From Lytechinus variegatus (lineage: Eukaryota > Echinodermata > Echinoidea > Temnopleuroida > Toxopneustidae): a stretch of 64,000 bases of DNA. A program made the position numbers and the translations under genes. Location: NCBI RefSeq assembly GCF_018143015.1, contig NC_054747.1, forward strand, positions 37,501,733-37,565,732, written 5' to 3'. The notes below the pieces were generated by a model. It was given only the letters and a program-made list of their open reading frames with translations. It was not told the DNA's origin and searched no databases. Within the stretch, counting starts at the first letter, position 1. Each line of letters opens with the position of its first letter. Below, piece by piece: positions 1 through 12,216 of this stretch.

Positions 1-1367
1 GGTTTGAAAGGGGTAAACAAAATCAACAGTGTCTGATTGTGTTAGACTAAAAAGGAAAATATGAGAGGCTGCGTGTGAAACTTCTAATTTATTTATTTTA
101 TTTGCCAGATATAACGCAAGAAATACTAATTTGAGTGTTTAGAGTATAAACATACCCCAGTTGCATGATGAGTAAACGATGACAAGAAAAATATGAACAT
201 TGCTGCAAACATGGCCAAGTGAATAAAGTAGTGCTTTGCAATAATAATTAAAACACAGAAAAAGTTGTGCAATCCGCAATGGAAAAATACTATCAGAAAT
301 CATGCTAAAAATTACAACGATCATATAAAACGTTGATCACTTAATTTATGGAAGTTTATATAAGAATATAAGGTTTAAGAATATAGAAAATATATATGTT
401 CAATATTTCAATGGTAAGGAGTAGAGACTACCGTGATTTCTTTAACATGACATAGGAGCCGAAAGGGGCCTACCCTACCATTTAAAATGCGCCTCTTCGT
501 ACTTTCCATAATCTTTTCTTTGATGAACTTATCTTCATTTGTAATGATTGTGATGGATTCGTATATAAGCTAGGCCTAGTCTGTATCTTAAATTCAATTA
601 GCTATTTTGTTACTGCAGGAGTTTGTTTTGTTTCACTGCTTCACATCTCAAGTTATCCCAAATCCAAGAATTGGTTTTCATTCAAAATTAATCTCATAAA
701 AAATAATGAAAATGAAATAAAAATATAAAATGATTTAGCATGTTTAACCTCTTAGTTTTGTATCGAGTGTTTTTTTGCTGAGCGTTATATAAACACGTTT
801 TTTCTTTACATAATTTCTTTTAAAGAAATTCGTTTTCATGTTGTTTAATTATCTATAATGAGAAAGCATGATGGGTCAGAGAGATAGTGCCGCCCATTTC
901 GATAAATCAAGTTTATTTTGTTTTAAATAGAAAAGTGGTGGGGATTGGGCGGAGGGAGAATAAAAGAAAACATATTTTTTAAAAATATTTGGTTCTTCAT
1001 CAACCCCGGAAAAGTTAAAATGACATCCGTTTTTGGTCGTCTTGTCGACCTGAAATTGATGACAACTAGCCCCCAAATAAAAAAATAACTTGGCGCCATC
1101 CTAGATAAAATGCATCATCAACCCCCTAAAAATATGTTTAAAGGTGATATGTCAGTGTGGCTTGCCGTAAACGCATTTTCTCTCAATGCCGACGGTGGCG
1201 GGCGGTGTGCAAAGAAGATCATGCCTACGTAGGACATGTCTGGAGGTGTCTTTCCAAGGACCATTCTTCGTATCGCCCAAATCGGCTTTGTGAAACAGTT
1301 GAGCGATATCTCGTTCTTACGTAGAATGGTTCTACGAAAGACCATTTCATGCAACAGGCCCCTGTTT
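1..1367 (-). mobile_element. Harbinger-like non-autonomous DNA transposon, copy 1, cut by window start
   Basis: This stretch is the reverse complement of much of 12,796-15,049 with moderate divergence. Its inner end (about 1,350-1,367) carries the terminal motif CATGCAACAGGCCC, matching the inverted GGGCCTGTTGCATG at 12,796. The outer end lies left of the window. The TTAA MITE present in the other copy at 13,528-13,925 is absent here, so this copy shows the empty site near 575-600. Family assignment rests only on the terminal motif and a possible 3-bp target duplication on the other copy. No transposase is visible. Confidence 0.6.
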
Positions 1368-2181
1368 CCTTGAAAATCGATGAATCGGTAACAGTATCAA
1401 AACGTTCCAAACGTATGTGTATAAACTGATGTTGAATTTAAACAAAGATGAGCATTATATTCAGGGATAAAGGATCCGAGGGTGAATTTCAAATATTGTC
1501 ATGGAACCATTAAAAATCGACAAACAAAAGAAAAAGAAAAGAAAAACAAGTCAGAAGAAAAAGAAAGAGCGCCCCCTAGTGCCGCATCAAGAACGGCAAC
1601 GTGATGATACACGGAGAATAGTTACAAATAGAGGTAAATTTAAACTAAAAATATTTCTATTTTATTTAATCTTCCTTTTTTGTATTTCAATTATTTTATT
1701 GTGACAGATCGTCCATTGATTATGTTAAATGCTCTAAATCTGTAGAAAATGAAGGGGAGTGATGGTAATGAAACCGGTGACGTGTCGCAATCGCATGCCA
1801 AATCAAATGGGATAAAATAATGGCGATGGCATGGCACTCGCCTCGCCGCAGGAGTCTGGGGAGAGCAGCCATTGTCGCCCGCTGGATGTGATATGATGTG
1901 ACTGCGTCTCCTCGTACTGTCCACTTCACCGCACGCAGGAAAATCAAGCCATTGAACAATAAGAAGTTGTGTGTTGTGGACAAGCTATGTTGGAAAGTTA
2001 CAAATAGATGCAGAGGTTCGAGCCCCGGTCACATGTTTCATATCTTATCTGGATGATAAATGTCTGACAAAAGTTGACTCGAAATCCATTGCCAAGACCA
2101 AGTTCGTGTTTCTTTGTGCGAGGTTTATAGTATGGTTGGAAGGAACTACCCCTTATCCACCACCTAATCTTCTAAGCATCG
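1368..2181. other. Spacer left of the Ty3/gypsy insertion
   Basis: Between the Harbinger-like copy and the gypsy element there is no recognisable gene. A lysine-rich reading frame at 1,501-1,704 (plus) runs past a GGTAAAT donor-like site near 1,633 and could be a first exon, but nothing else supports it. Positions 1,964-2,130 hold a degenerate SINE. The spacer continues at 12,217-12,795 on the far side of the gypsy element. Confidence 0.4.
1964..2130 (+). mobile_element. Degenerate SINE, same family as 61,547-61,727
   Basis: The segment with AAGTTACAAATAGATGCAG followed by the B-box-like GGTTCGAGCC aligns with the fuller copy at 61,547-61,727. So does the downstream stretch around TGTCTGACAAAA. 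Relative to that copy it lacks part of the middle and its head is diverged. It is a pol III-type retroposon fragment, not a tRNA gene. Confidence 0.55.
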
Positions 2182-2412
2182 TGAAAGGGGTAGAATACCT
2201 GAACAAGAACCAGACTTCAGACAGGATAGTTTTAGAGTCACACAATAACATTAAAAGGCTTTATTCTACAGATAACTCATAACCAAGACCATAGCTTTAG
2301 CAGCTTTCCCAAAAGTCGCACTCCCCTCCCTTACATGTATCAAGCAGTCCTCAGTAATATATATGAAAGCTTCTAGTGCAAACAATACTGTGTATGTCTG
2401 TAAACCCTTACA
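2182..2412 (-). repeat. 3' LTR of the Ty3/gypsy element
   Basis: A 231-bp repeat nearly identical to 11,986-12,216. On the minus strand it begins TGTAAGGG and ends CCCTTTCA. Confidence 0.93.
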
Positions 2413-2424
2413 CTCCCCCCCACT
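2413..2424 (-). other. Polypurine tract
   Basis: On the minus strand a G-rich purine run (AGTGGGGGGGAG) lies directly upstream of the 3' LTR. This is the usual place for the plus-strand primer of Ty3/gypsy elements. Confidence 0.75.
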
Positions 2425-3366
2425 AAAATAACCCTATGGGTTTTTATTAACCACAATGAATCAAATGTAATACATACAATATCATGTCTTGTCATTAGTA
2501 CATGCAACGATACTCCACTTATAAGTTCAATAAAACATTCATATACGAACTTGACGCTAGCAATTTAACAGACATTTTTACCCTTTGTTTCATCAGCGTA
2601 AAATACTCATTTGACTGAATAAACAAAGGACTAAATGCGATACATTAACATTTCTTATCAATAATTCATGTGACAAGATTCCCCCAATAAATCAGATATA
2701 ACATGCATGTACATGTACAGTAAGAAACTGCAAATAGCAATTTAACAAGTCTGGAGGTGTCATATCCTTATCCTTTTCACCGTCCAAAAGCTAACAAACA
2801 TTAATAGGCAATAAAACACCTTAAAACATCCCAGCGCAGCTGAAGGATGAGAACAGCAAAAGCAAAAGAACCAATCAAAATTTATCCAAACTGGAAAATG
2901 TTGGCTGATAACAAAATATCAAGAACAAACAGTATCAATATAATTTTGTACATGGTAATATGTAGCTTCACAGTGACACATTTGCATACTCAATTTTCAA
3001 AACTTTAGTATCTAAATTGTAATGAGGCATGCAGTTGGAAATATTTAAAGAGGTTTCAATGAAGTATTTTCGACTTAAAACAAATGATGTTCAGATGCTT
3101 ACAATCACACTTTAGTTTCAACACATTTCTTTTGGTTGTTTGATGTTTTGATTTGTTGTATACATGTAACTGAGTATTCAAGAACGATATGGTTGGTACA
3201 TGATGTAATCATACAGTTATATATGCATGCAAGTTTCATTTAGTAAATTAGATCTAGTTCACATCAGATTTTGTTGGTTTATATACTGCCTTTGTTACAT
3301 AACTGAGTTCTCAGGAATTACTCGACCAATAGTTTTCACAATGTTCATAGTCCATTGCCGATGAAA
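2425..3366. other. 3' non-coding region of the gypsy element
   Basis: About 940 bp between the end of pol and the polypurine tract. It is AT-rich with no open frame of note. An envelope gene would normally lie here and none is visible. Confidence 0.6.
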
Positions 3367-6300
3367 TCATGGGCAGAGTTTTAGCTGGTCGACATGGACA
3401 ATGCGAATTTTGTTCTTATTCTTTTCATTCACAATCTCAAAGTTTACAGGAGTCAGTTGCTTGGTCACTACATACATTTCCGACCAACGGGGAGCAAGCT
3501 TTGCAGTGAAGCACTTCTTTGCATCGGATATCGGGTAGGTCTTGACCCGCACATGATCTCCCTCCTTAATATTGTTCTCTCTTCTCCGTTTGTCATAGTG
3601 TTGCTTGGCTTTACCCTTCGCTAGTCCACTACGCTGTACAATGTCCTCCACACTGGGTTGGCTAACACCATCAGAAGGGTTAGTTTCAAGTTTGTTGCTG
3701 AGGGGAGTGTTTAGCCTTCTCCCAAACATGAGGAGTGCTGGTTCTGTCCCAAGGGTATCATGAGTAGAAGTGTTCAAAGCGAAGCCAAATTCTGCTAGGT
3801 GTACATCCCATGAGCGATGATCCCCTGACACATAGGACTGAACCATGGCCTTCAGGTTTCTGTTGACTCTCTCCACCCAGTTAGTCTGTGGGTGGTAAGG
3901 GGTAATGAAGACCTGTTCCACTCCCCACTCCTTACACACTGCTGCTAATGCCCTTGCCCGAAACTGTGGACCATTGTCGGACAGTAGTTTCTTGGGGGGT
4001 CCATACCGACAGAACACTTGACGGACCAATGTGCACGATACCACCTGGCTGCTTGAAGACTTTAGGGGATCACTTCCGTGTACTTGCTGTAGTGATCCAC
4101 TACAACCAGTATATGTTCATGTCCACCATAGCTCTTGGGAAAGGGTCCCATCAAGTCTACTCCAACAATCTCCCAAGGCTTAGATGACGATGTGGAGAGC
4201 ATCATACCTGCTTTCTTCTGGTAGACAGGTTTGGTCTGCTGACAAACTTTGCAAGCTCGGACGAAACTGCGGACTTTTTGAGACATTCCCCTCCAACACA
4301 AGTTGTTACTTTTTAGTCGAGCGAGAGTTTTCCGCCGTCCCAAGTGCCCGGCGGCAGGTTTCCTGTGGCACTCATTCATCACAGCGCTTTGTAGTTCACT
4401 GGGAACTACTAAACGACCGTCCTTCTTCCACAGAAGCCCATTCTTCATTTCATATGAATGGGCAGGTTTGAAGTCAAGGTCACCCCTCTCCAAGTTCAAG
4501 ATAAGGGGTAGGAGTTGAATGTCGCGCCTCTGGGCCTCGCGGCATAGTGTTGCATCGAGTTCTGGGATCAGAATCGGATTGTCCACATTCTCAGGTCCTG
4601 GAGCTTCATCTGGTAGGCACGAAGGGCAAATGTAGAGATCCATCATCTCTGCCTCCTCCCGAGTGATACCAACACAGCTTTGGTGGTACCAACGTCTACA
4701 TTGATCGCAGAACACCCAGTCTAATACATCATCCTCTGGGTAAATGCAGTTAGGATCAGCACATTTCTCGTCATTATCACTTGAAGAGTTAGCATGGATT
4801 TCCTCGACTGCTCCAACTACTGCAGATTCTCCACCACATCTTGAAAGAGCATCTGGGACATGGTGTTGGGATCCCGGGCGATACACCACCTGGAAGTTGT
4901 AGTCCTGCAAGCGTAGTACCCATCGAGCAAGTCTACCCCCTTGCTTCCTTTTTCTGAAGAGCCAACACAGGGCTTGATGGTCTGTCACAACTTTACATGG
5001 TCTGCCTTCTAGGTAAGGCCTCCATTTTTCTAGGGCCCAGATTATTGCCAGACATTCCTTCTCGGTAGTACTGTAATTCCGTTCCGCACTTGACAAGGTC
5101 CGGCTTGCATAAGCTATGGTCTTGGTCAGGGAGTCTTGTTTCTGAATTAGAATAGCCCCTAGACCTACATTACTGGCATCCGTGTGAACAACAAACGGCA
5201 AAGACTTGTCGGGGTATCCTAACACTGGTTCCGACATGAGCGCCTCTTTCAACCTGTGAAACACTATGGTGCATTCGTCCGTCCACTCCCACATGGCATT
5301 CTTTTTCTTCAAGGCATATAGTGGGGCAGCCTTATCTGCAAACCCAGGGACAAATTTCTGATACCATCCAATCATGCCCAGGAATCTCTCTAGTTCCTTG
5401 ACAGAGGTAGGCACCGGATAATCTCTGATAGCAGACACCTTATCTGGGTCAGGCTTTAGGCCATCAGCTCCAATGAAATGTCCAAGATACCTCATCTCCC
5501 TATGTAAGAACTGACATTTCTCAACATTAGCAGTAAGACCAGCAGCTCTTAATCTGGTCAATACCTCCCTCAGGTCTCTGTAATGTTCTTGTGGGCTACC
5601 AGAAAAACATACAATATCATCTAGGTAGACATAGCAACACCTCCCAATGAGATCCCCAAGGACCTTATACATCAATCTCTGAAAGCTAGCTGGCCCATTG
5701 ACAACCCCAAAGGGCAGGACTTTAAACTGGAACAAACCATTTTCACAAATGAAGGCAGTCTTCTCCCGGTCTTCAGGAGCCATTCCCATTTGCCAATAAC
5801 CACTTTTCAGGTCTAACGAAGAAAACACCTGAGCTCCATGCAAAGACTGGAGGATGTCATCGACTGACGGCATGGGATACGCATCAATCTTTGTAACAGA
5901 GTTCAACTTGCGTTAGTCTACACACATGCGATAAGTGCCTCCCTTCTTCGGCACCATGACAACAGGGGAAGCCCAGGGAGATGATGAGGGCTCTATCTTC
6001 CCACATTCCAAGAGTTTCGATATTTCTTCATCTAGGGCTCTTTTCCGCTCAGGACCAATCCGATAAGGATGTGAACGAGAAGGTGTAGCGTCACCCACAT
6101 CAATGTGATGGCAATCAACATCTGTGAAACCTGGAATGTCACAAAGAACATCCTTGAAATCACCCAGGAGTGACTCAAGCTCTGCCTGCTCAGTAGCTGA
6201 AACATCTAACTTGGTTCCACAAGATACAGGGATAGTATCCCTGCCCTCGTCGAGTTCATAATCTGGGTACTCTGGCTCTCCAGACTGCATTCCTAGCATA

Positions 6301-7862
6301 GGAAACTTTACAGGTTTTTCAACCCCGAAACTGGTTCCAAAGCACCCTTCGCCAAAATCCAATACCAATTTTACTGCATGAGCAAAATCCACTCCCAAAA
6401 GAACTGGAGCTGGCAACGTCTTGACTACCTGAAATTTAACCTGCAAGGTACTAACTCCGAACTCTACTTCTGCACTTGTTACCCCATGTGGAGTCACGGT
6501 CATTTCTCCGAGAATTTTCAGAGTGGTACCCTCACTGCAAGGGGTCACAGGTAAAGACAACTTGTCACAGAGATCTGATGGCAGGAGCGAAACCGTAGAC
6601 CCAGAGTCTACTAGCCCATATGTCTTAACATGTGCTTCTGTCTCTCCTCTCAGAACAAGTTCCATCATGGGTAGTCCTTTCTTTGGGACATCTGACAAGT
6701 TAGGAGTAATTAACTCTTCTGGAGCTACAAAGTTACAGTTGCCTGTTTCTGAACTATGTTGTATTGTGTTTGGTGCAGGTGTTTGTGTGTTGGGTGTGAA
6801 GGTGTATTTGGCAGACCTTACTGGGGGTGGCATGGGGCAATCCACAATCCTATGCCCCAGCTGGCCACAGCGGTAACAATTCTGATTAAATGTCCCTCTG
6901 CGGTTAGGATTTGAGTTAGTATGACCTTGGGAATAACTAGCAGTGTTTGGACGACTATCAGTCGTACCACCATGCTTCTTCCTGAAATTTGCCTCATCTC
7001 TGCGAGCTACTGAATTAGCTCGCCTATGCAAGAGCAACTCATCTGCTGTGCGGGCTAAGGCAATGAGTGAGCATTCATTGCGCTCTCTAAGTTTCAGCCG
7101 TAATGTTTCATCAACCACAGTGCTCAAAAACTGATCAATCATGATCAGATCAAAGCACCGTCTGACTTCAGGGTTGTGAAACGTAGAAGGCGTTACTTCC
7201 AGCCACCTGCAGAAGTTGTCCTGGAGACGGTTTGCATATTCCTCAAAGGTTTCTTCACCTTGTTTACTATCGGTTTTGAATTTAACTCTATAGGCTTCCG
7301 GGGTTAGCTGATACCTCCGTAGGATAACCTGTACAGCAGCATCATAATTTTCCTTTTCTGAATAGCTCAAGGAGTGAAAAGCCTGTTGGGCCTTCCCTGT
7401 CAAGTACGGTTCCAGCAGTTTAGCCCATTCATGTCTAGGCCTCTCTTCCGCTGTTGCCATACGTTCAAAAGTGTTGAGATAACATGATATATCATCATCT
7501 CCTGTTAGTCTGTGGAGCCCTGGTAACCTACATTCTACCTTAGCCTGTGGACTTACAGTCATCTTCATCAGAGACTCGCATAGCTGCTTGGTCTCTTGGT
7601 AACGAGACATCTCCATCTCCTTCATCAAGCGAGCCAAATCTTCAGCACTCATACCTGTCTGACTGGGCTGAGCACTAGATGGAGTAGTCTCTTCAATCAT
7701 CTGTGGTAACTGACTTAAGCAATTGATTCTTTCTTCTTTTGTTTTTACTTTAATCACATCAATATGATTCAACTCACACAACCTCCCAATGTATTCTGCA
7801 GTAAAGTGATTCAAATATGTACTTCGATCCATGGTAAGAATGTAGCAAAACCCAATATTCAA
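3367..7862 (-). pseudogene. Ty3/gypsy gag-pol polyprotein
   Basis: Read on the minus strand the order is: gag with a CCHC zinc knuckle (near 6,840-6,880); aspartic protease with VDSGSTVSLL (near 6,600); reverse transcriptase with YLDD (near 5,610); RNase H with HTDASNVGLG (near 5,190); a C4HC3 PHD finger (4,612-4,768); integrase with an HHCC zinc domain (about 4,260-4,390), the D,D-35-E-type core and a C-terminal domain ending near 3,370. This order is Ty3/gypsy (RNase H before integrase). The PHD finger is an unusual insert. Coding capacity is nearly full length with about two breaks, consistent with a recent fossil. I cannot name the clade with confidence. Confidence 0.92.
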
Positions 7863-8833
7863 TGTTAAATTGAATAATATTTTATTTTTTATTTATTTAT
7901 TTTTTTTTTGTTGTTGTTGTTGTTGGTTATGTCTCAAATAAATCTTTTACTGTTTATGCATTACTCCATGTGTTTATATTTAAGATTATCTATAAGATCC
8001 AGAGTGAAGAGTTTGTTGGTGTGTCTTTATTTACCTGTATTTATTTATTTATTTATTATTATTTTTTTTTTTTATTTGTTTACTTATTCATGTGTTCGAT
8101 TTGACTGATTAGTCTTATTTATTTAGTTTAATTTATGCGTAAGTCTCAAGTATTAGTAATAAATGTTTATATTTCAAAATCTTTTGTATTAAGAGTCTGT
8201 TTCTTTCCTTATTCAATTCTTTTAACCTGTTTATTTTCCCTATCCATTAATTGTGTAATAGATGTTAGATCTGTTACTAGGCCCTATAACCCAGGATTTG
8301 CTTGATTTGTATATCCAGAGCAAGTTACACTTGTTATTTACTTTCTTTACTCACTTCAGTTTTCACTCACTGAATTATATTCTAATTAACATAAAACATA
8401 ACAAATTATTGACCGTCTAACAACAGACCTATCGTTCAGTCACCTAATTTGGCAGCGCAGAAAAACAAAGGGGAAAGAACAAAAGGGAAGAAAGAATAAG
8501 AAAAGGTCAAAGGTCTGGAGAACATTCAACAAGAAGAAGTGAGGAGCTAGAAAAATGAGAGTGAATGATTGAGATTATACTTTGCTAATTTATTTTACTT
8601 TATGTAACTAGGTTGGTTGACTTAAGATCTAGATTCAGATTCTAGAATGACTGGCACAATTTCAAACTTAATTTCACACTCATGAGTCAATTGGAAATAG
8701 CACAGCAAAGAGTAATGATATGATCATTCATAGACAACACTAACCTTGAGTGTGTATGGCTATACACACATGTATGTGCATGAATAGTAGTGATACAGTC
8801 ACATATATCTGCACACACACTACTGTACTGTGT
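7863..8833. other. Leader of the gypsy element, left of the nested transposon
   Basis: AT-rich non-coding sequence with T-rich runs (TTG and TTTA repeats near 7,890-8,080). It is part of the 5' leader on the minus strand; the remaining leader lies at 11,874-11,965. Without the nested element the leader would be about 1.1 kb. Confidence 0.6.
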
Positions 8834-8842
8834 ACTGTCAGT

Positions 8843-11800
8843 AGAGGTGGGCTATAGAGGGTGACATTTTCAGAACATGCTCATCACACCTTAGTTTGAT
8901 GAATTAGTGCACACTGACACCATAATCAGAAAAAAAAATGAAAAAAATGTGAAATCCAGGGTGCCCTGGCCGAAAAACCCGAAAATCCAAGATGGCCGCC
9001 GGATTGCCTTAAAAAACATGTTTTTGGCCATTACTTGGTCATTTTTTCATCTTTTAGCCTAGTTTTGGTGTCTAAACCTATGTTTTGGGGGTCACTGAAC
9101 TCATTTATGGTATTCATTTTAATATATTAACTGTTCAAATTCATGTTATATCAGTATTTAATCAAATTTCTACTTATTTTCTCCAAAATGCGAATTCTTG
9201 CAATATGAATTCCTACAGATGACATGTGCATCACAATCAACAGTTTAAGCTTTCTTTTTTTCTTCTTCTAGTCTCATGCCCATTATCCCAAATGATATCC
9301 ACTTTGTATTAAGGTAGGCCTATGCACAATAGTTCCAGCACAGCTCCCTTTATCACCGCATGTAATATACCACTCGATCTCCCCACTATTACAAACATCA
9401 AATAGGAGCTTCTCTTAACAGTCAGCACATCCCTCTACACATGTGTTGTATGTGAGTCACACATGTGAGATATTTGATGCAGGCAATATTATCTCTACCC
9501 TTGTTCAGCATGAAGTCAAGTTAGGGCTACGTGAAAAGTTAATTGCATACTATGCCATACATGCCGACCCTGAAATCCTTCCTCAAGAAGAGTGGTCGGT
9601 TGTAGCAGCATTACAGGCACTGACAATAAAGTATAGTTAGGACGGACACAGGTCATCCATGTGGGAGACCTTCGAGAGTGAGGTTGCATCTGCAGGAAAA
9701 AAACAAAGAAGCACAGCCTCTTCAATGAACATCAATTTGCTCAGATGGGATACACTGCTGCAGTCATTCTATATCACATCCCGGAGTATGAGGCGACATT
9801 GCAGAACATCGAATCCAACAGCCTACTTGTTCAAGCATGCCATCTGTACCTTGAGTGTGACTTAGTCATGATTGAAGATAATGGCCTGGTTCACATACTG
9901 CATAACCCTGAAATCCTTAACATGGTGGAAGTCAGCTCACAGAATGATCTAGTGACCATCCTCCCACGTCTTCATAATGATATGCTGAATAACAAGACAG
10001 ACATGCTGTCTTCATACAAGGTACCATACTCTTTCCAAGTGGAAAAATCTGAGACCTTGTAGGCATGTATTTGCAGCAAATGTGTCAGCAAGCTGCCAAA
10101 GATTTGGATATTCAGAGAGGAGGTGAATATGCATTTAAGCAAACAGCAGAAACAGGTTTTGCAGAATCTAAAGCAACTGAACTCTAGAAACTCACACCAG
10201 AAGATCTCGTCAATCTACCTTCAAACAATTTGCAGTGTGAGCGGGATCTGTCAAAGTTTGACAAACTAGCAAAGCTTTCTGCTGCTGCTCTAATAGAAAC
10301 TTCACTGCTAAGGGTATTTGAGATGATATGACCTTGAACAAGGCTGGTGTAGTACATTGGAAACAGTGACCCATATAACACTGCAAAAATGTTGGGTAAG
10401 AGTGAGCAGAAATGGGTGGAAGAGCAAAACATCCTCTCGCAGGAAAATCTTCAGCAGAATGTGGCCCAAGCACAACAAGCAGTAGAGTACCAGGTACATG
10501 TATGTGCATATAGGCTGTTACAGAAATGTAAAAAATGGGGAGGTCCATTAACAAACGTTGATGAGCTTCAGGATACCCAGGATTCAACCAAGTTTAAAAC
10601 TATGTTACGTGCAGAGCTGTCATATCGCAGAAACACATCCCATCTAGATTACTTGGTGCGCCAAGACTTGTATAAGGTCAACCAACTACCGTATGTGAAA
10701 CAGAAATGAAGGTGAACTTGACTCATCTATTGACTGGAGGAGAGTCTGATTATCTCCCTACCCCTTACTGCCTACTGAGGATGACATGCATTCAATCTAA
10801 AGTCATCCAATGGGATCACACAGTCAACTGCCCATTCAAACCTTGAAGAAAATACTGACAAAGACTAAGAAGTGGCATCAATGAGTTCTGCAGTGTGAGT
10901 GTGATATGGGATTACGACGATGAACGAAACTGGTATACCTAACATCGTGAGGGATATGAAATCGAGCACATGGAAAGATACCGGTACTTCAAAGATAAAA
11001 AGGGGCAGATCAGCATTAGCACTAGAAATGGCCAAGGCAAGCTGATGTACAGACAGTAATGCCGATGCAGATTCTTCTATGTACCCATAATGTACATGTA
11101 ATTGGCTCATGGGCTACATCTTCCAGCAGAAACATTACTTTTGTGCTTGGCAATAAGCATATCATTTTACAATTAAATATGTATACCCACAGTGGAACTG
11201 TATAGTTCTCCCTGACTAGAGGTCTGATGACCAAATAATTGTTACTTTAAAGCAGATACAGTATTAGTACTGGCTCCACAGTTACCATGCATGCCGGGCA
11301 TGTATGCCGACTCCGAATTCACTAGCCACATACTGGTACATGTATCTGCACGACAATGTATGTAGTTTTTGGTATATTTCTCGATGTATTGTTTAAATTG
11401 AAAAAAAACTTTTAGTAGCTCGAATTTATTATTAGTAGTATCATAGCTAGTATGACTTAAAGAAAATACAGAAAATAAAGTACAAAAATTGCGGTTGGGG
11501 TAGGAGTGAAGGAGAGGGAAAATTTAACATAAAATATGGGGGAAATGTGGGTTTAATGTAGAAGGTTAGGTTTTACACTAAAAATGTCATATTCAATTTC
11601 TTTGACCCCTAAAACATGGGGTTAGACACCAAAACTATTACAATAGACAAAAAATGACCGAGTTACAGCCAAAAATGTCTTTTTTTAGCCGAAATGGCGG
11701 CCATCTTGGATTTTTTACGTTTTCAGTCAGGGCACCCCGGATAACAAATTTTTTTCATTTTTTTTCTCAAAAGTGATGCCAGTAGGCACAAAGTCATCAA

Positions 11801-11864
11801 ACTAGGGTGTGATGAGCATGTTCTGAAAATGTGACCTAAAATTTACCCTCTATAGCCCACCTCT
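8843..11864 (+). mobile_element. TIR DNA transposon nested in the gypsy leader
   Basis: The ends are inverted repeats of roughly 250-280 bp (about 8,843-9,110 and 11,590-11,864), starting AGAGGTGGGCTATAGAGG. They are flanked by a perfect 9-bp target duplication ACTGTCAGT (8,834-8,842 and 11,865-11,873). A 9-bp duplication with long TIRs is what Mutator-like elements make, but hAT-like 8 bp cannot be fully excluded. The interior has remnants of a protein-coding gene on the plus strand (9,443-10,709). Because it lies inside the gypsy element it is the youngest of the three nested layers. Confidence 0.85.
9443..10709 (+). pseudogene. Broken transposon-borne protein with KKWGGP motif
   Basis: Open pieces at 9,443-9,640, 9,745-10,062 and 10,389-10,709 lie in order on the plus strand inside the 3-kb TIR element. 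They are separated by stops and frame changes. The third piece has a charged, probably helical stretch and then CKKWGGPLTNVDEL, followed by a tyrosine/arginine-rich segment. From memory, proteins with a similar WGGP segment occur as repetitive uncharacterised ORFs in cnidarians and other invertebrates. I do not know a function and see no catalytic triad. The gene is decayed or lacks its transposase part. Confidence 0.45.
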
Positions 11865-11965
11865 ACTGTCAGTGCAGCACCAGGGACTACACAAATCACA
11901 ATGCAATGAACCATCAAACAATCCAAAAACAATCCATAAAAATCTTCCTTGTCCAGTAACATCCA

Positions 11966-11983
11966 ATCCTGCTGACAACGCCA
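11966..11983 (-). other. Primer-binding site, tRNA-Ser-like
   Basis: Two bases inside the 5' LTR the minus strand reads TGGCGTTGTCAGCAGGAT. Its complement ends GCCA with a G discriminator and a CCTGC T-stem half, as in animal tRNA-Ser. The match to an actual tRNA of this species was not tested. Confidence 0.65.
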
Positions 11984-11985
11984 AA

Positions 11986-12216
11986 TGAAAGGGGTAGAAT
12001 ACCTGAACAAGAACCAGACTTCAGACAGGATAGTTTTAGAGTCACACAGTAACATTAAAAGGCTTTATTCTACAGATAACTCATAACCAAGACCATAGCT
12101 TTAGCAGCTTTCCCAAAAGTCGCACTCCCCTCCCTTACATGTATCAAGCAGTCCTCAGTAATATATATGAAAGCTTCTAGTGCAAACAATACTGTGTATG
12201 TCTGTAAACCCTTACA
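11986..12216 (-). repeat. 5' LTR of the Ty3/gypsy element
   Basis: Direct repeat partner of 2,182-2,412, same length, about one mismatch. It should hold the element's promoter. Confidence 0.93.

Larger units (their letters stand above)
2182..12216 (-). mobile_element. Ty3/gypsy LTR retrotransposon, young, with a nested DNA transposon
   Basis: The element has 231-bp direct terminal repeats (2,182-2,412 and 11,986-12,216) of TG...CA form, flanked by a 4-bp target duplication ATCG (2,178-2,181 and 12,217-12,220). A primer-binding site lies inside the right LTR and a purine tract inside the left LTR, so transcription runs on the minus strand. The interior encodes gag, protease, reverse transcriptase, RNase H, a PHD finger and integrase. 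No envelope gene is seen. The LTRs differ at about one base, so the insertion is recent. A separate DNA transposon (8,843-11,864) sits in the leader. The coding region shows about two breaks, so this copy is probably dead despite its youth. Confidence 0.93.

Noticed and set aside
2413-3366. Possible envelope gene downstream of gypsy pol
   Set aside because: No open frame, signal peptide or membrane anchor in the region.
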